Source: Pochonia chlamydosporia 170 (taxonomy: Eukaryota > Ascomycota > Sordariomycetes > Hypocreales > Clavicipitaceae). Taken from it: DNA of 64,000 nt. A program made the position numbers and the translations under genes. The first letter of the stretch is position 1; every line of letters begins with the position of its first letter. Below are positions 1-11,592 of the stretch, in pieces. Where the stretch lies: the NCBI RefSeq assembly GCF_001653235.2, contig NC_035792.1, positions 3,720,001-3,784,000 of the forward strand. The letters are read 5' to 3'. The notes under the pieces were generated by a model. That model was not told the DNA's origin, did not search any database, and worked only from the letters and a program-made list of their open reading frames with translations.

Positions 1-1528
1 TCATTCGTGAAATGTCGAACGGATAGTCATTAATTCGTTTGCCAGTCATGTCCTGTACCATGACTGCAGAAATTCCAATTCGGTCAGCGACGGTATCCGG
101 GTCGGGAACTTGAGCGTATTTGGCTTCGTTTTGGCGCATCATGTCATGCGTTGACATTGAACATTTGTCCAAGATGTCGCTGAGGAGTTGCACGTTGCCT
201 AGACGCGATGACATGCCTAGAACCTTGCCAAAGTTGACGTGCTGTACTCGCTCGGCAAGATCCTTCCTTCCTATAAGCTCGAGTGTCTTGAATAGTCGTT
301 GGAAATAGATGTCTTGTTCGGTTGATACGACGTAAATCATCTTGTCAAAGCCGTATTGTTTCTCTCGCTCCAACACTGCTGCAACGTCTCGAAGCAAGTA
401 AGTGGTTGTTCCAGTTCGCCCTCGGACAACAGCTACGTTCAAGTGTTTTGCCCCGTGCTTGGCAAAATCAATCATCCATGAGCCGTCTCGCTCCTCGTAC
501 ACTCCTTTCTCTTTTAGAGCCTGCTCAACGTCATTGATGGTTTTGGTAGCAACCTGAGATTCTCCAGAATACTCGTCAAACTTGATGTTCAACCGATCGT
601 ACGTCATTGTGTATCGATCAATACTTAGGTCCCGAAATCGCTGCCATAGGTTTAATGCCTCCTGGTCACCATCTTCCAAGCGACGAAAAAAGGCATTCCG
701 TTCCGCATAAATACCTTTGGATTCGATGTCTGAAGTATCGCGACCTTGGTCTCGAGCAAGTTTGCAGGCTTCCTCCTCTGGCCGGAATAGTGTGTTGATC
801 TGAGCGTACACTTCGAGTAAATGCTTCAGTGGCGCCTTTGCTAGCTCTTCTTCTGAACCGAATCGCTCCCATCCCACGGCCAGTAAGCCAAATTGCTTGC
901 CCCAGTCCCCAAGGTAGTTGACCTTCACAACATCCCAGCCCATGTTCTTATACAGATTTGAGATGTATGCGCCAATGATGGTACTTCGAAGATGACCGGC
1001 GTGGAACTCCTTGGCTATATTCGGAGACGAGAACTCTACCACGATTCGTTTTCGGCCAAGCTCCGGATTTGATGCGTCCTTCTTTCCAAATGTAGTGTCT
1101 TGGCCGAAAGTGCTCTGGCGATCAAAAATGTAGGGGAGTACAAGTCGGGGTAACGTCTTGGGAGAAAGAAAAAACGGCAGATGGATACCAGATGGACTTG
1201 GCTGTTTGAACAAGGCATGATACTCTGGAAACTTGCTGGCAATTTCAGCACACTGCTCCTTTGGTGGCCTGCCTTTGAGTCGAAGTCGCGGGACTGGAAC
1301 CACGAGGTCGCCGTTCGGTAATGTATTTGGGGACTGGATTGAATCTAGCGCAGTGTCAAGCTCACAGTTTGTAGCTTCAATCAATATCTCAGCCAGATAC
1401 GCTCGACATATATCCAAGGGTCGGTTGTCAACGTGTAAGTTTTGGTGCGCTGCAGGCCTCATTGGAAGTGGTGAAGCAGCCACTTCAGCGACAAATGCCG
1501 CCAAACTTTCAGGTGTGCTGGTTTTCAT
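1..1528 (-). CDS. Arginyl-tRNA synthetase, C-terminus cut by the window edge
   Basis: Class I aminoacyl-tRNA synthetase that charges tRNA(Arg); one fungal gene often serves both cytosol and mitochondria. The minus strand is open for 509 codons from ATG 1528 and an in-frame stop lies just upstream, so the start is firm. Visible parts are an N-terminal tRNA-binding (Add1-like) region, the HIGH-type motif HAGH near residue 176 followed by LRST, a Rossmann fold with YLGDWGKQFG, and the KMSKS-equivalent GMSSRLG near residue 438. The end of the anticodon-binding domain lies outside the window (yeast Rrs1 is about 607 residues). No intron is seen. It faces the G-patch gene across a 0.7 kb divergent promoter. 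Confidence 0.95.
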   Translation of the reverse strand, partial: MKTSTPESLAAFVAEVAASPLPMRPAAHQNLHVDNRPLDICRAYLAEILIEATNCELDTALDSIQSPNTLPNGDLVVPVPRLRLKGRPPKEQCAEIASKFPEYHALFKQPSPSGIHLPFFLSPKTLPRLVLPYIFDRQSTFGQDTTFGKKDASNPELGRKRIVVEFSSPNIAKEFHAGHLRSTIIGAYISNLYKNMGWDVVKVNYLGDWGKQFGLLAVGWERFGSEEELAKAPLKHLLEVYAQINTLFRPEEEACKLARDQGRDTSDIESKGIYAERNAFFRRLEDGDQEALNLWQRFRDLSIDRYTMTYDRLNIKFDEYSGESQVATKTINDVEQALKEKGVYEERDGSWMIDFAKHGAKHLNVAVVRGRTGTTTYLLRDVAAVLEREKQYGFDKMIYVVSTEQDIYFQRLFKTLELIGRKDLAERVQHVNFGKVLGMSSRLGNVQLLSDILDKCSMSTHDMMRQNEAKYAQVPDPDTVADRIGISAVMVQDMTGKRINDYPFDISRM

Positions 1529-2224
1529 TGCGATTAGATTTTTGTTTTGCTGGTTGTCTTCAAATTTCTGCGCTTTATTGAGTTGAATTGGAGGTCTTGA
1601 CAGAACCTACGGCAAAGCATGTTCTCGCTTTTATGTGTCGGCTGGCTGACATGTTCTGGCATGGTGACTCAAAGCTGCAGTCACCCAAACGTCAGCTGCC
1701 GGTCATCGGGCAAAGGTTTTGACGACGGTTGACACCACAATCTAAAAGAATCCAAAGTCAGCTCCAAGAAACTACCAATCCGGTGGCCGCCACAACTACT
1801 TCAAGAGGCGGGTTGAAGAAAGTCGTGCAGAGTGATTAGGCAACCTTTGACGGGCTGAATGAGAGCTTCCATGACTTGTGCCAATGGGGAACCCGGCTGT
1901 TGAGCCATTCTAATGTGCTCATTATAAGTATGCCAACCTCTTCCCCCCCTACTTCCTTCTTTCAATATGTTGATTCCTCAAAGTAAACAGATAGGAGCGG
2001 CCCAAGTACCTAGGTAGTTTGGGTTCAATCTGTTGCTCCACGAGAATTCAGGGTAAGTGGGTCACATTTCGAAGTGAGGTGACACCTTGAACTTCGACCA
2101 CTGCATCCGTCAACGTTTAAATTTAGCCCTTTCAAAACACATCAAGTCGCACCATCGTCGTGGAGACGGGGACCTGTCGGGTAGATCTGGCATCTGCCAT
2201 CATACAGATTCGTTTGTACGTGCC
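1529..2224. other. Divergent intergenic region, ArgRS / G-patch gene
   Basis: About 0.7 kb between two divergent genes with no gene of its own. It carries a palindrome TACCTAGGTA at 2007-2016 and a pyrimidine-rich stretch near 1939-1970, a common feature of fungal promoters. The open frame that extends the G-patch protein upstream to 2087 has no ATG before 2225 and is probably leader. Confidence 0.6.
2007..2016. promoter_or_regulatory. TACCTAGGTA palindrome
   Basis: Perfect 10-bp palindrome about 210 bp upstream of the G-patch start. Identical copies occur at 43492 and 48879. A binding-site role is inferred from recurrence and symmetry only. Confidence 0.35.
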
Positions 2225-2923
2225 ATGCGCCGGCCGAGAGACGATTCTGAGGATGACGACATTCCGCTTCACCACAAGAAGCCATTTGGATCCGGGCTGA
2301 AGCGTAAGAAGGTCGAGTTTGTTCGGGCGACAGAATCTGACAATGGCATCGCAACAACCCCAAAGCCGCAAGCAGCTTCTGCCATCGGAGACTTGTATGC
2401 CAGCATAGTTCTCAGCGATGGGAAAGCGAAATCTGCTTCAGCACCGCCAACAACATCAAGCAGCCCGCAACCAGAAGCCATACCCAAGGTCGAGCCGCCA
2501 ACCTGCCCAATTTGCTCTCTGCCCATCACTACATCGTTGAAGGAACATGAAGCTTCGGTGGCACATCAAGTGAGCCTACCTCACTCACATCCACCGTCGG
2601 CACTGGACCGATCAAGAATGGGGCTGCGGGCCTTGGAGTCCCAAGGATGGGATCCAGATGCAAGACGTGGTCTTGGCCGGGAGGGCGACGGAGTCAGATA
2701 CCCCATTAAAACGAAGGCAAAGGATGACACTCTGGGCATCGGCGCTGCAGAATTGCAGGAAAAACAGAAACAGGAACCCAAGGAGCCGCCGCCACGGAAA
2801 CTGACTAGCAAGGAGCTCAAGGCCGCTGTGGCAAAGGAGAAACAAAGAGCGGAGAGACTACAAGCAGAAATCTATGGTCGGCTGGACGTGGACAGTTATC
2901 TGAGACAAAAAATGGACGACTAA
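2225..2923 (+). CDS. G-patch domain protein with a C2H2-like finger
   Basis: Single-exon gene of 232 residues, probably nuclear and RNA-related. The N-terminus is acidic then basic (DDSEDDD, then HHKKPFGSGLKRKK). A CPIC pair followed by two histidines suggests a C2H2-type finger near residues 90-110. A G-patch-like block follows (MGLRALESQGWDP, then RGLGREGDGVRYPIKT); G-patch segments commonly activate DEAH helicases. The C-terminal part is Lys/Glu-rich and helical. The order finger then G-patch recalls GPANK1-like proteins; this is my inference. I chose ATG 2225 because the upstream frame has no other ATG and conservation appears to begin here. Confidence 0.75.
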   Translation: MRRPRDDSEDDDIPLHHKKPFGSGLKRKKVEFVRATESDNGIATTPKPQAASAIGDLYASIVLSDGKAKSASAPPTTSSSPQPEAIPKVEPPTCPICSLPITTSLKEHEASVAHQVSLPHSHPPSALDRSRMGLRALESQGWDPDARRGLGREGDGVRYPIKTKAKDDTLGIGAAELQEKQKQEPKEPPPRKLTSKELKAAVAKEKQRAERLQAEIYGRLDVDSYLRQKMDD

Positions 2924-4184
2924 TACTATCTGCATGATGTGGTTTCACTCGCTGGTGAGGCATAGGTGTATACTTGAGACGTCGATGCTTTCCCACGATC
3001 AGGTGTTTCAGTATGCTTGAAAATGGCAGAATGTGGAATACGGGGAGGAAGTAGATTGGCTACCAAGAGTTGATTTACACCTCCCGATGCCTTTGTGCTT
3101 GGCCAAAGATATAGATGTAGATTTGGGCAAGGACCGTAGCTCTTGTGTACAGGCCGTCGCTGCAACAATTCAAGGGCAAAAACTTGTGGTTGAATGAAGG
3201 ACACAGTTCAGCAAATTATAAAGAAGTAAAGCATATTTGGCAGATAATAAAGTCCTGGGCACATTTGATGTTATGTGGATAGTGAAGCCTCAAATAGCAC
3301 AACAAAAAACCTGGATGACCTCTTTGCGCGCCTTGTCTGTATGAAGGCTGCACATGCAGGCACACCACCATGGCTGATTGATTGACTGACACGACGCCAA
3401 TCTGGTTGGTCCCTTGGTAGACTCTGAGATCAAAGATGAAGTTGAGTGGATCACAGCCAAGGCTTTGAGCCTACCAGGAGTTCAGTCACCAGACCAGCTG
3501 CACAATCAGATCCAGTCAGCCTCCTTCTATGCTGTATGGAACTGTCCGGTACTTTGTACCAGACAAAGAGCTGACCTGACTGACTGAGTCCATCTGCAGC
3601 CCTCGTCCAGAGTCCAGACAGCGACCGAGGTGTCACCACCGAACCGACTTTCTAAAGTTGGCATGGGGCGACTGGAGCTAGCTAAATACAAGCAAGGTCC
3701 GAGTGCCCATTCCGTCTCAGGATATCCTTGACTTTTAGTTGCTTTGCATGTTGTCATGGCCCTTGTTTCGTGCCGGCGGAAAATTGATGAGACTTGACTT
3801 GGTCCTGCGACAACTGACACTAGACCTCTGACGGATCATCACCCACCGACATCTGGATTCTGGACTGGTACTTTGACGACCCCGCCAAAACAATCCAACG
3901 CCAAACACCAGACGTCAACCTGCTCATCTTCTTCCAAAGACAAGTCTCGAGCCAGTCGATTACTACTACGAGCGTTTCGCAAAACGGACAGGCGCCGTAG
4001 CGGCTCGTAACTTTGGTCGCTTGGAGCTGCGAAGCCAGACTCAGCATCGCCATTCATTCATTCATTCATTCATTGCCCCTCTGACGTCTTCATCCCGCAG
4101 CCTTCAGCCTCGACGAACCCTCCCCGCGCCAGAACTACCATCGATTCGCGCGCTGAGGGCAGACGAGCTCTGCTGCTGCCCACC
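2924..4184. other. Intergenic region upstream of SEC1
   Basis: About 1.26 kb without a supported gene; the open frames here are short and resemble nothing I know. It contains CCAGACCAG and TTGACTTG words that recur upstream of other genes in this window, and a (CATT)6 microsatellite close to the SEC1 start. Confidence 0.5.
4051..4074 (+). repeat. (CATT)6 microsatellite
   Basis: Six perfect CATT units about 110 bp upstream of the SEC1 ATG, probably within the promoter or 5' leader. Confidence 0.9.
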
Positions 4185-6594
4185 ATGGGGTTTTCTGTGA
4201 TCCAGGAACACCACGATGGTATGAAATAAGGAGCTGCACCTGTCTTACTTGGAATGGCAGCTAATACCCCCCTGATACAGCCATCCTGCACGCGATTCGG
4301 CTTCGTACTCAAGGCGACGTATGTCATGGTTCCTCCCTAACGTAGGAGAGGTTTTTGCTAAGTTATGTCGGTGTGAATAGTGGAAATGTCTGGTTATCGA
4401 CGAGACCACGGAAAAAGTCATCAAGAATACCGTCAAAGAAGATGACATTCTCAGCAGTTCCGTAGCCAGTCAGTCCCGCCAACCCGTCCGATGCTGTCAT
4501 TCAAAGTCGCAGCTAGCTAACCTTGCTTCCCCGACCAGCCATCGAACGCATTGAATCGCGACGAGACCCGAACCCTGACATGGATGTCATCTATATTCTG
4601 GCCCCAGAACCCCATATTGTCGATTGCCTAATTGCAGACTTCGAGAGGCGGCGTTACCGAAGGTCATATATCATATGGACAAACATGGCCGATGGTGCAC
4701 AAAAACGCAGGATTCACGAGTTCCCGGGCGCCGCGAGCATAATAATACCGTCGCAACACCAACCAAGAGAGATACTGAACCCTGACACTCTCCTCATCGA
4801 CTTTTACCCTCGCGAATCCCACCTGGTTGTGTTCAGAGATCCATGGAGCTTCCCCGTTCTCTACCATCCGGCCTGCAACAGCTTGGTTGCCAAGCACATG
4901 AAGGCGTTGGCGCAAAAGGTATGGTATCGTAAAGCCTTTCAAGTCTGACATTGTGCGCCATTTGCTAAGTCGCATAGATTGCTGGCGTATGCATTAATAT
5001 GGGGGAATGCCCCAAAGTCCGATACTACCGACCGACCAATGCCTTTCATGAAGCCTCGGTGCTCTGCTCTCACTTAGCTAGGATGGTGCAGGAAGAGCTC
5101 GATGTGTATGTGCAGTGGCACAAAGGCGAATTTCCACCACCTTCCAATCGACCTCCATCAACACTTGTAATAACCGATCGATCAATGGATCTAATGGCGC
5201 CACTGCTGCACGAATTCACCTACCAAGCTATGGCACACGATCTGCTGCCCGTCAAAGATGGCGAAAAGGTCACCTTCCGGAGGATGATCGACGAAGGCAC
5301 CGAGTTAGAACAGGAGGTAGATTCCGAACTCAGCGATATCGACAAGGTTTGGGTCGAGACCCGACACCTTCATATGAAGGATACTATTGACAAGCTCATC
5401 GGTGATTTTCGCAAATTCGTGGCGGAGAACACCAGTAAACAGAATGATGAAGCGCTAAGTCTCAGCGCCCTTCGAGACATGCTAGTACGGATGCCGCAAT
5501 TCAAGGAGCTGAAATTGGTCTACACATTACATATCGCCATGGCTCAAGAGTGCATGACCGCATTCCAGAAACAAAAACTCCCAGACCTGGCATCCGCCGA
5601 GCAAACCATGTCCACAGGCACAGACGAGGACTACAGGAAGCCCAAAAACATTCTCGAAACGGTTGTCGGTCTGTTGGATGATGAAGCAATCACACCAGGC
5701 GATCGCCTGCGCCTAATTATCATTTATATCCTCTTCAGAGGCGGTATCATCCCAGAAGATATCCAGAGATTGCTCCAACATGCGTCTCTACCGCCACAAG
5801 ACGGTGAAACCATTGCCAATCTAGAACTTCTAGGCGGCAAATCATCTCGCGCCCTCAAAGAGCCGCCGTACCTGCCTCCATCCCTATTCCCCAAGGATCC
5901 CAAAACCTACCAACCAAACGAAGAGTACGCGCTATCTCGATACGAACCAGTTCTCAAGTCCCTGCTCGATGAGCTCACCAAGGGCACCTTGGACCAAACC
6001 ACCTTTCCCTTCTACAAACCTCCAATGGATCCAAACGAGGACATCCTCGCCGCACAGGGTGGCTCTCTCCGCGCCGGACGACCAAACTGGGCCGCCGCAG
6101 GTCGTCGACCCCCTGAAAACCGCCAACGACTACTCGTCTTCATGGCCGGCGGTGCCACATACTCCGAAAGCCGCGTCTGCTACGAAGTCGGCCAGCAAAA
6201 GGGTCGCGACATCGTCCTCATCACCTCCCACATGCTGACGCCGAGCCTCTTCCTTCGCCAAGTCTCAGACCTCGGTCGCGACAGGCGCCAACTCGACATC
6301 CCCATGGACAGACCGCCGCCCCGTGCCCCAGCCCACGTCTTCGAACGCCCTCCTCCTCCTCCCGGCCAACAACTTCCCCCTGGTGCCGGTCCCAGAATGG
6401 TCGCAAATCCGGGGCGAAGACCACCGCCCGCTGGTGGCCTCCCCGGCCGACCTGCTGTTCCTCCTGCTCCTGCCGCACCACCCGTAGCATCAATGTCCAA
6501 CCTGAGTCTTGGCTCCAACGGCGCACCGCCCGCCAAGGACGAAAAGCCACATAAGGAGAAGAAGAAGAGAAACTTCCTGGGCATGAAGAAATAG
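4185..6594 (+). CDS. SEC1: Sec1-family SM protein, exocytic SNARE regulator
   Basis: Sec1/Munc18 protein that clasps syntaxin/SNARE bundles to promote fusion of secretory vesicles at the plasma membrane and hyphal tip. Five exons close in frame: 4185-4218, 4281-4318, 4381-4468, 4539-4918 and 4978-6594, giving 718 residues, a normal family size. The start reads MGFSVIQEHHD; later landmarks are DPNPDMDVIYI-like and DFERRRYRRS in domain 1, FRDPWSFPVLYHPACN, and TLVITDRSMDLMAPLLHEF in domain 2. The last ~100 residues are proline-rich with PPPPP runs and end in a lysine-rich tail, as in other filamentous fungi. The donor of intron 3 (at 4469) was chosen to keep spacing with known Sec1 proteins; alternatives within 15 nt exist. 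Confidence 0.93.
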
Positions 6595-7500
6595 GGTTCT
6601 TTACGGGGAAGAGGGTCCCATTGCAGAAGGAGTGACAGCTGGTATGATGGAGAAACAGCTGATGATTTCGACAATGGGCACGCGGTTTAACAGACGGGGT
6701 AAATGAGGCGTTGTACGGAGTAAATACGTCTGTAGGGCGTGCGTAGACGTAAATAGGATAGTTGCCGCCTTGACAAGGCAAGGATTGTGTACATATATCT
6801 ACTTGATGCTCGAATAGCGCCTTCAATAAACTCAGACATATCACGTTCTGGCCGCCTCACCGTGTATTATGTATACAGACCCCCAGTGACGATGGACATC
6901 CGGTGTAATGACTGAAAAGATGGCAAAGCAGCGACAACCTTCACTTCACAGCACACATGTTCCCCAAATTCTGCATTTCATGGCTGTCAACTACACACCA
7001 ACTAGCTAAGCCGCCAAATCCCAACACCATCCATCCATCCACCCATTGCCATGACCATATCAGCCCCATACCCACACTCGAGCCTCCAATTCACGACTTC
7101 GCGTAAAAAAAAACGTCAGCTGATTTACACAACTCCCGGCCTTTTGCCGCCATTTTTACACATAATCATGAAAAAAGAGATATGGTGACTTTGTTTCCTT
7201 TGCGAGAGATTGATCGATCCTCCGTGGCTGTTGTCAGAGGGATCACCTCGCCCAAAATGATAAAAAGTAGGATAACTGAAAAAGATGAAAACCTTTGGCG
7301 GGAGTTCACACGGCCGAATAAAACGCTAACATTAGGGCTAGTATTTTTGCATTTGATGCAATCTCGACCACTCCATTGCAATTCATTGTCAATAAACGTG
7401 TTTGACTAGGCATATAACGAGTTACCAAAAGCGTGCAAAAGCTCCAGATGTAGAGTGATAAACCACTGTATTACACCAAACAATTGGACTGTAAGACGGT
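6595..7500. other. Convergent 3' intergenic region
   Basis: About 0.9 kb between the convergent 3' ends of SEC1 and the eIF4E-binding protein gene. It probably holds both 3' UTRs. One TACGGAGTA motif lies at 6714-6722. No gene is seen. Confidence 0.55.
6714..6722 (+). promoter_or_regulatory. TACGGAGTA motif
   Basis: Same 9-mer as at 16004 and 48909. It lies in 3' flanking DNA here, so a promoter role at this copy is doubtful. Confidence 0.3.
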
Positions 7501-10057
7501 CTATGGGCGGCCATAATTGGAGCCTCGACCGTTGCCGCCTGCAGAGGGTGGCATTCCTCGTGCTTCAAAGGGAGGACCGCCAAAGCCGTCAGGTCCAGGA
7601 GGGGGCCCGTTAAACCCACCAAGTCCGGGGGGCAAGAAACCGTGAGGCGGTCCATTGAAGAAGCCTGGTGGTGGTGGTGGCATATTTCGGGGTGGCATAC
7701 CGCCCATTGCCTCTGGCGGAGGAGGAGGCATGGCTCCTAGAGGGAAGTTGGGCGTAAACATTGGTGGCATAGGCATGCCGCGATTCGGACCGCCAGGACC
7801 ACCGGGACCGCCAGGGCCGCCGGCAAGCCCAGGAGGTGGAAGCATGGGACCTCGCTGCTGGGGAGGTGGCATCTGGCCACCACCAGCCATCCAGTTTGGA
7901 GGCATTTGATCCAGTCCTGGTGGAGGAGGTCTCTGCAAGATTTGAGTTGGTTGGTTCTGGCGAGATTCTCGCTCGAGGTTGTGAAAAGCTTCGTCCATTG
8001 GAAAGCCCGGGGGCGGCTGTGGGCGCATCCCCCTCTCGGTATTCCGGTTCTCTCGGCCGGCAAACTCGTGGTCCCTGTCGTTGAATGGTGGCATTGAAGA
8101 ATGCTTCTGGAGTTGGGGTTGCGATTGAGGAGGGACTCGTCCCTGATCAGGCCTTTGTGTATCGGGTACCATTCTCATCAAGTTCATTAAGAACTCGGTA
8201 TTGCTATTATTGCGAGCCGCATTTGGTTCCGGGCGGCCGTTGGATCCTTGGCTGGAAACTCGCTGATGGTGTCCAACAAGGTCCTGAAGCAGCTGCTCGG
8301 GTCGGGCAGACTGCTGTTGCGGGCGGGGAGCAAGAATCTCTTGATGAGGCTGCTGAGATGGCGGTCGGCCAAGGGGTCCGTCTCTAGGTCCACCGCCGTA
8401 TTGTTGGAAAGGCTCAGGAGAACCCATGGAGTTCTTGTTGTCCGCAGGGTTGCTCTGAGGAGGAGCTGCAAAGGGAGAAGGCCCGGGCGGAGTGGCGCTC
8501 ACAGATTGCTTCTGTAGCTTTGCCAGCAGAGACTGAAAAGCCTGTCGCTCTTCATCAGGAGCGCCGGGCGGTGCAGCTCCATGGCTCGGTACGGATCCAA
8601 GAAGTGCAGCAAGGGCATTTGGAGGAGCAGGAGCCGATCCAGCGGCTAAACCAGGTCCGTTGACAGGAGGCCCTGTCAGAGGGGTAGAAGCTTCTGTTCG
8701 AGGGCGAGAGTCGCCTTGTGGTTGGGAGAAGAATGAAGTGAAGCGAGAAGACTTGCCACTCGGTTTCGATTTGGCGGCTCCTGACTCTTTTTGATCGCCG
8801 GGTGAGGTCACATCGCTGCTGGCACTTGTTCCTCCAAAGGCGAGGAAGAACTTGTCTGGGCCGGTCTCGACAGGAGCAGCTGGGAGCGATGCCTTGGGCG
8901 CCTCGGCCGGCGTCTCTGCTACTGGTTTGGCACTGGATGATCCGCTCTTAGCCTTCTTCATCTGCTCCATCCATTTCTGGAAATCTTGCTGTGTGTGTGC
9001 TTCGCGAGCGTCGGCCGGTTCGTCGAGCCATTCAGGCTCACGTTCGTTCCGCTGATCACGACCCCAACGGCGGTCATTTGTGCGGCCGGCACCACGATCA
9101 TCCGTGGGCTCGGCATCACGGTCTCTGTCCCTCCAGCTCTTTGTTCGGTCACGCTCTCGCTTCTCCGGCATGGGAGGAGGCGCGTCATTGTTTTCCGTCG
9201 TTCGCCAGTTGTCAGCCTTGTTTCTGTTTAGTCCGTTTCGTGGTGGTCGGCCTTCAGAATCTGCGGCATCCTTGTCTCGGGTAAAGGTGTCGAAGGCCCT
9301 GCCAGGGCGATCTCGTACAGTTTCTCGATCATCTTTGCTGCTATTGTTGGTGGGGTCTCTGGCCGGGCGTCTTTCATCGCGAAAGTTACCGCCCATCTTG
9401 CCGTGGAATCGCTCAGCGCCTTCGGCACCAAAACTCTTACGGGGTTTCACCATGTTCCAACCATCACTGTCCTGGTCGCCCTCGCCACGACGTCTCAAGG
9501 GATTGGCACGACCGTCACGGAAACGATCTCCGTCGTTATCACCTCTGGTTCGAAAGCCCATACGGCCTTGGGATTCGGCATCTCGGGCATTCTTGTCATT
9601 CTCCCCGGCCTTGTTTCCTCGAGCGGAGGAGAAGGCCATGCGAGGAGGGCCGAAGACGATGTCATCTGGGTCTTTATGAGGGTTGTCAGCAGATAGAAAC
9701 GATGGAGCAAATTTCGGCTGGTGAGCACGGACTTGCACTGTTGCGGGCGACATGACGATCTAAACCTGGTCGTCGGTTGGTTTGATCAAGTAGTGATGAA
9801 TCATTGGTCCTAGGTCTGTCGTTGCTTGGTTTTGCGTTTTGTCGTTGAAGTTGTTCGAGCGATTGACTAGGGCAACTCGTTAGCGTTCGGTTACGACATG
9901 GCGGGTAATGGCTCGGTCGTAGTATCTCCAGGAGGGAAGATTGCCGCGGTTCTACTCACCCCATCCACTCCTCTACCGGAGGGAGGTTATTTGGTCTGGT
10001 ACATAGCGGTGACTCCCGCAAATGCAGCAGAAAGTCTGCTGAGTATCGAATGGCCAT
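7501..10057 (-). CDS. eIF4E-binding, proline-rich 4E-T-like protein
   Basis: Predicted translational repressor or P-body protein. My model has three exons, 10057-9960, 9866-9733 and 9671-7501, giving 800 residues. Exon 1 encodes YSADFLL (residues 5-11), a canonical YxxxxL-phi eIF4E-binding motif, followed by LPPVEEWMG. Exon 2 reads SLLDQTNRRPGLDRHVARNS. Exon 3 continues with PDDIVFGPPR, long Arg/Asp-rich stretches, REPEWLDEP (about 288), KFFLAFG (about 351), SSRFTSFFSQ (about 385), and a Pro/Gly/Gln-rich low-complexity tail ending in a PPP/GG repeat region. These blocks resemble metazoan 4E-T (EPEW, SRFSRWF). Introns have GTGAGT and GTCCGT donors, and a GCTAACG branch point precedes CCCTAG. 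The ATG at 9753 lies in the wrong frame and partly in intron 2. Confidence 0.8.
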
Positions 10058-11592
10058 ATCAGGGCGGCGAAGCTGTGATGCCCATCTGACGAACGGCCAC
10101 CTTTACGCCGCAAAGGTCTTGTTGGAGAAGTGCAGTCTTCACGAGACCTAGTCCCGATTTTGATAAAGCGGCGGCGACACGATACCGATGGCAGGAGGAG
10201 ACAAGTGATACAAACTCTGCGACGCGGACACCGAGATGCGCAATTATTATATCGACGATGCAATCAACACAATGGTAGACAAAGGGCGAGAGGGCTGCGC
10301 AGTCGGAGCTATTGACGAAGCCGGATCAATGGTGCGATACGGTGGAGTCGAAACAAACGAGCCGGCGAGGGAGGCGGGAAAAGGAACCTTGTCAGCCAAG
10401 GCGCGCGAGGTATTCTAGACGGCGGAGACGAGGCGGTATCAATAGATGGAGTGCGCAGTATTCAGGAGTAGAAAATGGTAGTCAGGATGTGGGAGAAGAT
10501 ACTGGGTGAAAAGAGATGTTTGTGCGACGGAGCGAACTGAGGAGATTTGGTGGGTTTGTGATGGTGGGAGAAACGCAAATGAGGTCAAAAGTAGTGTGGT
10601 CAGCTGCGTGTGTCGAGTCGAGAAGTTTGGTGGTGGTGTCAGGTCAGGTCAGGTCAGGTCAGGTCCAAACCTGCCTTGCTGCAAGTGGCCCGCTCCAGTC
10701 CATGTCTGGCTGGTCTGGTCTCCATGTCACTCAATGATGGTTCCTGTCCAGATGTCTGGTGTCTGGTGTGTTCAGGTGCTCAGGCGCTGTGTGGTTGTGC
10801 TGTCCCACCAGGCTCCCTTCAATATTGGCCAGGTGCCGGCCACTTGCCAGCTGGAGCCGTGCTGTGACCAGTTGGGCTGGCGTGCATCAGAACTGGAGTC
10901 AAGGGCCAGACACTTCATCACATCGGAGGCGGAAAAATCTAGCGGATCACAACCTCAAGTACAGTCCATGTGGGAACAAGGCCAAAAGATACATCGTCAT
11001 GGGTTCTTGGCAACCAGCAAGTGGGCGTTGCGCGAGGCTGTCAATAGGCTGCCACTGTCTATTGCTCCACTGTAGCACACCAGCACAGACTCAACTTGGA
11101 TGGAGCCAGGCAGGAGGTGGGCAGGGAACCAGCTAGAAGGACAGGGATCAATGATGCTTCAGGCTCGCCAACTCTGTCAATTCGCTTCATGTCAATATTT
11201 GAACTCTTGCCCCAGACATTTGCCCACTGTGTTCAAACGTTGATATTCAATACAAACATTTCCATGTTTAGCAATGCAGGTGATTCAAAGGGTCGATTAG
11301 TCACCTCATTCTCGACCTGGCTGCCTTAGCGTGCATGTTTCCCAGCGCTCAAAGACAACACTGAGACTGCAATATGCAAGCAAGATCACACTGCTCCCTT
11401 TGTAGCAATATGTGCAATGCTACGCCATAGCAAGACTCCTCATCAACCTGCTTAACCCGGACCATTGAGCACAAACATGGGACGAAACACACATGATTCT
11501 AAACACTGCAGCTAATTAAAGCTTATGGATTACGACAGTTTGTCAAGACACAACATTACATTTTATTCTGCAAATCCCACACTCCCTAACCA
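10058..11592. other. Intergenic region with (AGGTC)5
   Basis: About 1.5 kb between the start of the eIF4E-binding protein gene and the 3' end of the GST gene. A + strand open frame of 189 codons (10506-11075) has no recognisable domain and runs through simple repeats, so I do not call it. The region is rich in GTCTGG and CCAG words and carries a pentamer array at 10641-10665. Confidence 0.5.
10641..10665 (+). repeat. (AGGTC)5 tandem pentamer
   Basis: Five perfect AGGTC units preceded by GTC, about 600 bp upstream of the eIF4E-binding protein start. Confidence 0.9.

Noticed and set aside
6180..6844. Minus-strand Gly/Pro-rich open frames opposite SEC1
   Set aside because: They mirror the proline-rich SEC1 tail and show no independent coding signal.
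9080..9679. Long + strand open frame opposite the eIF4E-binding protein gene
   Set aside because: Antisense shadow of a GC-rich, Arg/Ser-coding exon; no domain and no plausible start context.
10506..11075. 189-codon + strand open frame
   Set aside because: Runs through (AGGTC)5 and other simple repeats, has no domain, and lies in promoter DNA.
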